Positions 1 through 5,367 of a stretch of DNA of 10,002 nucleotides are shown piece after piece. How positions within the stretch are numbered: position 1 is the stretch's first letter; every line of letters begins with the position of its first letter. The DNA is taken from NCBI GenBank assembly GCA_036513895.1, contig DATBYF010000079.1, forward strand, positions 1 through 10,002. The letters are read 5' to 3'. The position numbers were made by a program, and so were the translations under genes. The notes beneath the pieces are model-generated. The model saw nothing but the letters and a program-made list of their open reading frames with translations. It ran no database searches and was not told where the DNA came from. This DNA is from Palsa-147 sp036513895. GTDB taxonomy: Bacteria; Acidobacteriota; Terriglobia; Acidiferrales; UBA7541.

Positions 1-243
1 TCCGGCAACGGGTACACCAACTGCGGTGGAAAGTACTCGGGCAATCAGGGCTCGACAACGGTCACTGTGACCGGCGGGTCGATACCGGCCAATGGCTCGC
101 GCACAATAACGGTCAATGTCACAGCCTCGTACTCTGGTAGCTATACGAACACGCTGCCGGTAGGCGCACTGCAAACCAGCTTAGGCAGCAATACCGCAGC
201 CGCGTATGCAACGCTGACCGTCAAATCGGGTTACTCATACTGA
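1..243 (+). CDS. C-terminal fragment of a secreted/surface Ig-like repeat protein
   Basis: The frame is open from the first base and ends at TGA 241-243, giving the last 80 residues of a longer protein whose start lies upstream of the window. The visible sequence is rich in Ser, Thr, Gly, Asn and Val. It runs through alternating beta-strand-like blocks (TTVTVTGGSIPANGSRTITV, then ASYSGSYTNTLPVGALQT, then NTAAAYATLTV). This cadence is typical of the DUF11-like conserved-repeat or Ig-like domains at the ends of large exported bacterial proteins, where an 'IPANGSCTVTVNV...GTYTNTI...GALQT...NTAAATATLTV' pattern recurs. No sorting signal such as LPXTG, and no membrane helix, follows the repeat; the protein simply ends GYSY. 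It is probably extracellular or a cell-surface structural or adhesin-like protein. The family call is recognition from memory, and the rest of the protein is unseen. Confidence 0.72.
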   Translation, partial: SGNGYTNCGGKYSGNQGSTTVTVTGGSIPANGSRTITVNVTASYSGSYTNTLPVGALQTSLGSNTAAAYATLTVKSGYSY

Positions 244-250
244 TTGAACT

Positions 251-264
251 CGGCAGTCCTGCCG
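251..264 (+). terminator. Short GC hairpin just after a stop codon; weak terminator candidate
   Basis: CGGCAG-TC-CTGCCG is a perfect inverted repeat beginning 7 bases after the stop of the upstream partial gene. Position fits a terminator, but it is followed by CAAAAC rather than a T-run. It is therefore not a convincing intrinsic terminator and could be a simple 3' stabilising hairpin. Confidence 0.25.
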
Positions 265-278
265 CAAAACAGAAACTC

Positions 279-309
279 GTCATCCCGAGCACAGCGAGGG
301 ATCTGCGGT
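279..309. repeat. Dispersed-repeat-like element (CGTCATCCCGAGC...GCGAGGGATCTGCGG)
   Basis: This intergenic stretch has imperfect outer symmetry (ATCCC...GGGAT) around a GAGC-ACA-GCGA core. It closely matches the 'GTCATYCYGAGCGMAGCGARGGATCTGC' type of short interspersed repeat that I remember as abundant between genes in Acidobacteriota and some other soil phyla. Only one copy is in the window, so repeat status rests on recall. Function is unknown. Confidence 0.5.
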
Positions 310-358
310 TCGCATAGAAAGTTCGATCGGCAGATCATTGTTTGGGCAAACGGCAAAT

Positions 359-435
359 CGTAGCGGCGGCATCTTGCCGGTGATTTTCTCCGGCGTCACT
401 GGGCGTAAAACCGCCGGCAAGATGCCGGCGCTACG
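359..435. repeat. Long imperfect inverted repeat (REP/MITE-like hairpin)
   Basis: The left arm at 359-380 (CGTAGCGGCGGCATCTTGCC plus GG) pairs with the right arm at 414-435 with a single mismatch over 22 bases. Pairing continues inward with two further mismatches to a TTTT/AAAA block, giving arms of about 28 bases (359-386 and 408-435) and a loop of about 21 bases. The core CGGCATCTTGCCGG is itself rich in short symmetry. It lies between a gene end and the next gene start with no ORF inside, as expected for a non-coding REP/BIME-like palindrome or a very small MITE. It could also act as a transcript-end hairpin for the gene ending at 243. No target-site duplication could be made out. Confidence 0.65.
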
Positions 436-705
436 GTTGCACTCCTGCTGTCGCATTTGATTTTGTAGGGCTGGTCATAAGACCGCTGCTTTTAAGATTT
501 TCGCCCCGCGAGCACTAAATCGGCGCATTAAGACGGGTCCTATAAGAGGCCTATTCCGTTTTCGAGCATTGTTTTTTGCCTGGTCATCCCGCCCCGGTTC
601 GGCTAATTGACACAGCAACTCGGCGACAGTCGGATGCACCCCACTTGATGTCTCCGCCATCTAAGTACTAGCACTGCGTCGGTGTCGATGTGGCATAGAC
701 CCTAG
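436..705. other. Gene-free stretch, nothing recognisable
   Basis: This is the remainder of the 462-base gap before the next gene. It holds a small palindrome, GGTC-ATAA-GACC, at 473-484 and an opposite-strand open frame of 61 codons (475-660) with no recognisable motif, which I treat as chance. No convincing promoter for the gene at 706 was identified, and no ribosome binding site is visible directly before that start. Confidence 0.4.
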
Positions 706-2235
706 ATGAATGCAAGGAATGCGAACAACTTTGTGCGGCGGCTAAGCGTGATGTGTCCAATGCCAAAGGCTGGCAAGTTTCCGTATTTCCTCGTTCTTGC
801 AGCCTTGCTCCTTTGCCTCGGCTGTCCACGAGCCTATGGTGACGTCGGAGTGATTCTCAATGAATCCCTGGACACCAGCATGGAGCGCATTACCGGCTCC
901 GGCCACACCGCCGTCTATTTCTCGCGCATTTGTCCTGACTCGCCCATAAAGCTTCGGCTCTGCCGTCCGGGCGAACGAGGCTCTGTCCTCAGCAATTACA
1001 TCAACCTGGGTGAAGACGAGCGGTTTGAGTGGAACATTGCGCCGCTGAGTCTGTACGTCTACGGCGTTCAAGACCCTCGATTTCGGCCAATTTTTGGCTC
1101 GCAGAAGGTCAAAGGCGTCTTGGAAGATAAATATCGTGAACAGATTTTGGGCTCCAACTGTGAAACCGAAGAATGTATCAAGAGTAATAAATCGGAATGG
1201 AGGGAGATGGTCGGCGCCGGGATGACCCGAAGTATGTACATCTTCGTTGTCACGACCACAGTTCAGCAGGATCTCGACATCATCGCCAAATTCAATGCGC
1301 TGCCAAACGAAAATCATTTCAACGGAATGACTCGCAACTGCGCGGATTTCGTCAAAGACGTGGTTAATTCGTACTTTCCCCATTCCGCGCATCGGGACCC
1401 CGTGAATGATTTCGGAATGACCAGCCCCAAGGCAGTGGCGCGGACGTTCACGCACTATGCGCTCGATCATCCCGACATGAACTTGCGCGTGATTCATTTC
1501 TCACAATTGCCCGGCACTTTTAAACGCAGCAGCGAGGCTCGCAGCGGCACCGAACAGCTTTATCATTCCAAAAAGTTGCTGATCCCCATGGTGATCTTTG
1601 CAGACTATGCATTGCCAGTCGCCGCGGCCACCTACGCGCTCACCGGCCGCTTCAATCCAAATCACGAGTTCGAAGCTCATCCGGCAGTCGAGGACATCCA
1701 GACTGGAGGGCACGTTAGCTTCGGGAAATCTGAGAAGGACGCTTCGCCCGCGGAGGATTCGCGCCCGGTGGAAACACCAGTGGTCGAGGAAGTCGTCGGC
1801 ACCCCCGAGGAGTGGAAAGAATATCGCAGAGCATTCGACTCGATCGTTGACGAAGCGGTGCACGAGGAGGTCATCCCGAACCGCGGCTATCTAAAACATT
1901 TTTTCAAGCGTCTCGATGAGCAAGGCACAGCTTCTATTGATGCGAAAGGATCTGTGTGGATGGAAATCCCGGATAAGGGCGCCACATCCAAGCTGGGCGT
2001 GAGTGAAAACAATATTTTTGCCTCAGGCTCTGACTCCCACTTGGCGTACGTGCTGCTTCTCGCGCGCGTGAATCACATCTTGAGGAGCCCGAAGCACAGC
2101 CGCGAGACGATGCTCGAATTCAAGCAAGATTGGGCATTGCTCCAATACTCCCGCGAGAAAAATTCTGCCGCGGCCAGCGCCTTGCCAGCCAACTCTTCTC
2201 GCAGCGCGGCCATGCTCGCCGGCGGAAGTAACTAG
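706..2235 (+). CDS. Exported permuted NlpC/P60 (papain-fold)-like protein, function unknown
   Basis: This 509-residue protein has an export signal. A basic stretch precedes a hydrophobic core at about 26-40, and A-Y-G followed by D at 43-46 is a good signal peptidase I site. The nearby Cys40 lacks a proper lipobox (Cys, not Leu, at -3). The mature part begins with a region holding G-H67-TAVYF, and about 145 residues later N-C212-ADFVKDVV. A His-first, Cys-later order with 'NCxxFV' is what circularly permuted NlpC/P60-like proteins (YiiX, DUF4105, LRAT-like groups) show, so His67 and Cys212 are the candidate catalytic pair. A second hydrophobic stretch at 290-314 could be a membrane helix, although it contains Asp300. 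After it come an acidic, proline-containing linker (about 340-368) and a mostly helical C-terminal region (369-480) that I do not recognise. No Shine-Dalgarno sequence precedes ATG 706; Met16 or Met19 (751, 760) would give a more usual signal-peptide N-region. Amidase, peptidase or acyl-transfer activity would fit the fold, but the substrate is unknown. Confidence 0.6.
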   Translation: MNARNANNFVRRLSVMCPMPKAGKFPYFLVLAALLLCLGCPRAYGDVGVILNESLDTSMERITGSGHTAVYFSRICPDSPIKLRLCRPGERGSVLSNYINLGEDERFEWNIAPLSLYVYGVQDPRFRPIFGSQKVKGVLEDKYREQILGSNCETEECIKSNKSEWREMVGAGMTRSMYIFVVTTTVQQDLDIIAKFNALPNENHFNGMTRNCADFVKDVVNSYFPHSAHRDPVNDFGMTSPKAVARTFTHYALDHPDMNLRVIHFSQLPGTFKRSSEARSGTEQLYHSKKLLIPMVIFADYALPVAAATYALTGRFNPNHEFEAHPAVEDIQTGGHVSFGKSEKDASPAEDSRPVETPVVEEVVGTPEEWKEYRRAFDSIVDEAVHEEVIPNRGYLKHFFKRLDEQGTASIDAKGSVWMEIPDKGATSKLGVSENNIFASGSDSHLAYVLLLARVNHILRSPKHSRETMLEFKQDWALLQYSREKNSAAASALPANSSRSAAMLAGGSN

Positions 2236-2307
2236 ATATTCCGCACGCGGCGCTTTGATTTTCATTCTTGATTTTCGTTCAAGAGCAGGTTCCTGATATC
2301 ATTTGCC

Positions 2308-3045
2308 GTGGTGGTGCGTTCCGTGCGTATTTCGATTGGCCTTTCCTCCTCTCTCATTTCAATACTCGTCGCTTTGTGTTCGATCACTCCGATACGAACG
2401 GCCTTTGCGGTGGGCCCGTCTCTAGCTCCTCCGGTGATTGTCATCGGTTTCGTCGGCGGATTCATCAGGCACAACGATTTGGTTCACGGCGGGGTTCAGC
2501 TTGCCGCGCGTCTTCGCAAGGAATATCCGACCGGCGTATATGCGGCAGCTTACGAAAATCGCCGCGCGGATCAAGCCCATGCGGACATTCTCAAACTCCT
2601 CGATACCAATCACGATGGAAGGCTTTCATCCGACGAGAAGCAGCACGCGCGCATCATCATCTACGGGCACAGTTGGGGCGGATCCGAAACCGTCAATTTG
2701 GCGAGAGAGCTTCAGCATGACGGCATACCCGTGCTTCTCACGATTCAAGTGGATAGCGTCGCCAAGCTCGGGGAAGACGACTCGCTGATTCCCGCCAACG
2801 TCGCCGAGGCTGCCAATTTTTATCAGTCGGGTGGACTCGTTCGAGGCCGCGCCGCAATTCGCGCCGCCGATCCCAAGCGCACTCAGATCATCGGGAATTA
2901 CCGTTTCGATTACAACGCGAATCCGATCCATTGCGTCGGGTATCCCTGGTACGCGATTGCCTTCGAGTACTCCCATATCGAAATCGAATGCGATCCGGCA
3001 GTGATGAATCACGTCGAGTCGCTCATCCGCTCGAAGCTTCCATAA
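2308..3045 (+). CDS. Exported serine alpha/beta hydrolase with an inserted EF-hand loop
   Basis: This 245-residue protein starts with an alternative codon; three GTG codons lie in tandem at 2308, 2311 and 2314 and none has a clear ribosome site. Residues 5-34 form a signal peptide (VRSVRI, a hydrophobic core, then T-A-F-A before V35). The mature chain opens with a beta-strand, PPVIVIGFVGGF, as alpha/beta hydrolases do. G120-H-S122-W-G-G is the nucleophile elbow with Ser122. Asp149 in 'QVDS' and His223 in 'YSHIEI' are well placed for the rest of the triad. Between strand and elbow, residues 99-110 (DTNHDGRLSSDE) match the EF-hand calcium loop at every liganding position. The gene lies 72 bases after the NlpC/P60-like gene on the same strand, so the two may be co-transcribed and both act outside the cytoplasm. 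It is an esterase, lipase or lysophospholipase-like enzyme; the substrate cannot be told. Confidence 0.68.
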   Translation: MVVRSVRISIGLSSSLISILVALCSITPIRTAFAVGPSLAPPVIVIGFVGGFIRHNDLVHGGVQLAARLRKEYPTGVYAAAYENRRADQAHADILKLLDTNHDGRLSSDEKQHARIIIYGHSWGGSETVNLARELQHDGIPVLLTIQVDSVAKLGEDDSLIPANVAEAANFYQSGGLVRGRAAIRAADPKRTQIIGNYRFDYNANPIHCVGYPWYAIAFEYSHIEIECDPAVMNHVESLIRSKLP

Positions 3046-3125
3046 GAATCTGCAAGCGCCCATTACGCCCGCCTCGCTCCGCGTTCAACTTGCCGTCTCC
3101 TTCGCGCGGCTGATATCGTCTGCGA

Positions 3126-4310
3126 ATGGCGAAAATCTCCCACTTCGAATGTTCGCGATGCCGCGCAAGCATCACCGCGGGCGGGCCGCAAACGGTTTGC
3201 CCCAAATGCGCCGGTTCACTTTACGTGCGCTACGATCTCGCGCCTCTCCGTGGCTTAGCCAATCGCGAGAACATTTCTAAACATTATTTCGCAAGCGGTT
3301 GGCCTGCGATGTGGCGCTACCGTTCCGTTCTTCCGGATGCAGAGCCGGTAACTCTCGGTGAAGGTTGGACGCCGATGCTTCGCAGCCGCCGCTATCCCAA
3401 TCTTTTCGTGAAGGAAGAAGGCGCGAACCCCACCGGCAGCTTCAAAGCCCGCGGCCTGGCCATGGCGGTAACGATGGCGCGCCATTACGGGCTGAAAAAA
3501 CTCGCCGTGCCGTCTGCGGGTAACGCGGCCGGAGCGCTCGCTGCGTATGCTGCCGCCGCTGAAATCGAAGCAAATATTTTCATGCCGAAGGACGTTCCGT
3601 TTGCAAATTACTTCGAAGCAATTATGTATGGCGCGAACGTCACGCTCGTGGACGGCTTGATCTCCGACTGCGGACGAATCATCGCCGAGCGCAAAGAAAA
3701 GGAGGGATGGTTCGACATTTCCACGCTTAAAGAGCCTTTCCGCGTCGAAGGAAAAAAGACTATGGGCTACGAGCTCGTCGAGCAATTGGGCTGGGAATAT
3801 CCGGATGCTGTATTTTATCCCACGGGCGGCGGCGTCGGCTTGATCGGCATGTGGAAAGCTTTCGCGGAACTGGAGGAGCTCGGCTGGGTCCGTCCCGGCA
3901 AGCGCCCGCGCATGATTGCCGTGCAATCGTCCGGTTGTGCTCCAATCGCGCGCGCTTTCGTGGCTGGCGAGAACGCAAGCGAGATGTGGAAAGACGCGTC
4001 CACCTTTGCCTCCGGCTTGCGCGTGCCAAAGCCCTACGGCGACTACATCATGTTGGAGATTCTTCGCGAATCAGGCGGCGTGGCGCTCTCGCTCCCCGAT
4101 GAAACAATTCTCGTATCGCTCAAGGACTGGGCTCGTAACGAAGGAATTCTTTTATCGCCCGAAGGCGCGGCGGCCACAGCGGCTTACGATCACTTGCTGA
4201 GCACTGAATTCCTTACGCCGCACGATCGTGTCGTGCTTTTCAATACAGGCGCTGGTCTGAAGTATACAGATGTGACTGCTGAAGCGGCAGGCATACACAA
4301 ACCAGCATAA
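3126..4310 (+). CDS. thrC: Threonine synthase
   Basis: This 394-residue PLP fold-type II enzyme would convert O-phospho-L-homoserine to L-threonine in the cytoplasm. Cys9, Cys12, Cys25 and Cys28 form the N-terminal zinc-ribbon typical of the archaeal/plant-like threonine synthase branch. NPTGSFKARG (101-110) carries the PLP Schiff-base Lys107. SAGN (130-133) contacts the cofactor ring, and TGGGVG (233-238) is the PLP-phosphate loop. The sequence then runs to the conserved late block LLSPEGAAATAAY. It has the full length for this branch, with no frameshift. ATG 3126 lies 80 bases after the hydrolase stop and has no strong Shine-Dalgarno; the zinc ribbon begins a few residues later, which supports the start. 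The gene is convergent with the hcr operon and leaves only 16 bases between stop codons. No other threonine-pathway gene is near. A related PLP lyase such as cysteate synthase is possible but less likely. Confidence 0.88.
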   Translation: MAKISHFECSRCRASITAGGPQTVCPKCAGSLYVRYDLAPLRGLANRENISKHYFASGWPAMWRYRSVLPDAEPVTLGEGWTPMLRSRRYPNLFVKEEGANPTGSFKARGLAMAVTMARHYGLKKLAVPSAGNAAGALAAYAAAAEIEANIFMPKDVPFANYFEAIMYGANVTLVDGLISDCGRIIAERKEKEGWFDISTLKEPFRVEGKKTMGYELVEQLGWEYPDAVFYPTGGGVGLIGMWKAFAELEELGWVRPGKRPRMIAVQSSGCAPIARAFVAGENASEMWKDASTFASGLRVPKPYGDYIMLEILRESGGVALSLPDETILVSLKDWARNEGILLSPEGAAATAAYDHLLSTEFLTPHDRVVLFNTGAGLKYTDVTAEAAGIHKPA

Positions 4311-4326
4311 GCGGCTAAGCGAAAGT

Positions 4327-5367
4327 CTAAAGATAAAGGCCTTCGGACGGATACTGCGCCAGACTCAATCGGTGCGCTCGCATGTCGTCGCCGCGAATTT
4401 CGCGCAGCGCCGATGCTACAAATTCAGCCGTTACTTTCTTCCGCCACGTCATATCGAAGTCTGTATTGTCGAGCGGCTTCGCAACTCTCGCCGCGAGCGT
4501 CGCTGCTTCAACAATCGCCTCTTCGCTCAACGTACGCCCAATCAGGGTTCGTGTTGCATCCGCAGCAACCAACGGCCGCGATGCCGCCGAGCCGATAACA
4601 ATCCGCGCGTCCTCGATCACGCCATTTGCGTCCAGCCGCGCCGCTGCCGCCACTGACAGCACTGGAAAATCAAACGCTCCGCGCCGCCGCAGCTTCCAAT
4701 ACGTGCTCTTCCATCCATGCAGGGAATCGAGCACGACCTCCGCAAGAATTTCGTCGGGGCGTCGCGTGATGTAATGAACGCCGTCGTTGTTGTACAAATC
4801 CGAGAGCAGCACTTCACGCTCTGCCGAACGCGACACCAATTTCACGCGCGCGCCTAGCGCCATCAGCGCCGGCGCGGTGTCCGTGGATGACACGGCCACG
4901 CATTTTCGGCTTCCCGGCGCAACCCAGCACGTCACGCCGTCCTTCTTCAAGCAAAAGTTGATCGCCTTGCGCCACTCGTAGCTCTGATCGTAGTAATTGC
5001 AACGCGTATCCAGGCAGAGATTTCCGCCCAGTGTAGCCATGTTCCGAATCTGCGGCGTGGCCACTTGTGCAGCGGCCTGCGCCAGCCCTGTCAACCCGTT
5101 GCGGAAACGCGGATCTTCGGCGATGTCCGTAAGCGTCACGCACGCGCCCAGCCGCGAGCCCGCTTCGCCAAGCCGAATCTGCCTCAACTCATCCACATGG
5201 CGAAGACTCATCAGCGTTCGCGGAACTTGCTGCCTGCGCTTCATATTTGGAAGCAAATCGGTGCCGCCGGCGATCGGCATCGTCGTCGGCCCCTCGCCTT
5301 CCAAAATCCGCGCGGCTTCATCGAGCGTGCGCGGCGCGCGAAACGCGAAAAGAGGCAGCCGCATCAT
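4327..5367 (-). CDS. hcrB: 4-Hydroxybenzoyl-CoA reductase, FAD/[4Fe-4S] (beta) subunit
   Basis: This 346-residue medium subunit of a xanthine-oxidase-family enzyme passes electrons between its FAD and the iron-sulfur subunit. FAD-binding marks are PIAGGTDLL (31-39) and ATLGGNL (111-117), followed by a CO-dehydrogenase-flavoprotein-type C-terminal domain (about 225-325). The diagnostic part is residues 118-156, CLDTRCNYYDQ onward, with Cys123, Cys139, Cys147 and Cys156. This is the extra loop that binds a [4Fe-4S] cluster in Thauera aromatica HcrB and is absent from ordinary xanthine dehydrogenase FAD subunits. Counted from the second Met, the cysteines fall at 122, 138, 146 and 155, the same numbers I recall for the Thauera protein. 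The start is ATG 5367, which overlaps the hcrA stop as ATGA; ATG 5364 directly follows and is equally plausible. A longer frame exists upstream (to 5481) but lies inside hcrA. Tight overlap implies translational coupling with hcrA. Confidence 0.88.
   Translation of the reverse strand: MMRLPLFAFRAPRTLDEAARILEGEGPTTMPIAGGTDLLPNMKRRQQVPRTLMSLRHVDELRQIRLGEAGSRLGACVTLTDIAEDPRFRNGLTGLAQAAAQVATPQIRNMATLGGNLCLDTRCNYYDQSYEWRKAINFCLKKDGVTCWVAPGSRKCVAVSSTDTAPALMALGARVKLVSRSAEREVLLSDLYNNDGVHYITRRPDEILAEVVLDSLHGWKSTYWKLRRRGAFDFPVLSVAAAARLDANGVIEDARIVIGSAASRPLVAADATRTLIGRTLSEEAIVEAATLAARVAKPLDNTDFDMTWRKKVTAEFVASALREIRGDDMRAHRLSLAQYPSEGLYL

Noticed and set aside
475..660. 61-codon open frame on the - strand in the intergenic region
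   Set aside because: No recognisable domain and atypical composition; a transposase remnant was considered but nothing supports it.
742..1497. 251-codon open frame on the - strand
   Set aside because: Antisense to the signal-peptide/NlpC-like gene; no recognisable domain or plausible start.
2267..2283. CTTGA...TCAAG hairpin between the two exported-protein genes
   Set aside because: Only a five-base stem with no T-run; not a credible terminator.
3255..3926. 223-codon open frame on the - strand
   Set aside because: Antisense to threonine synthase, with no motif.
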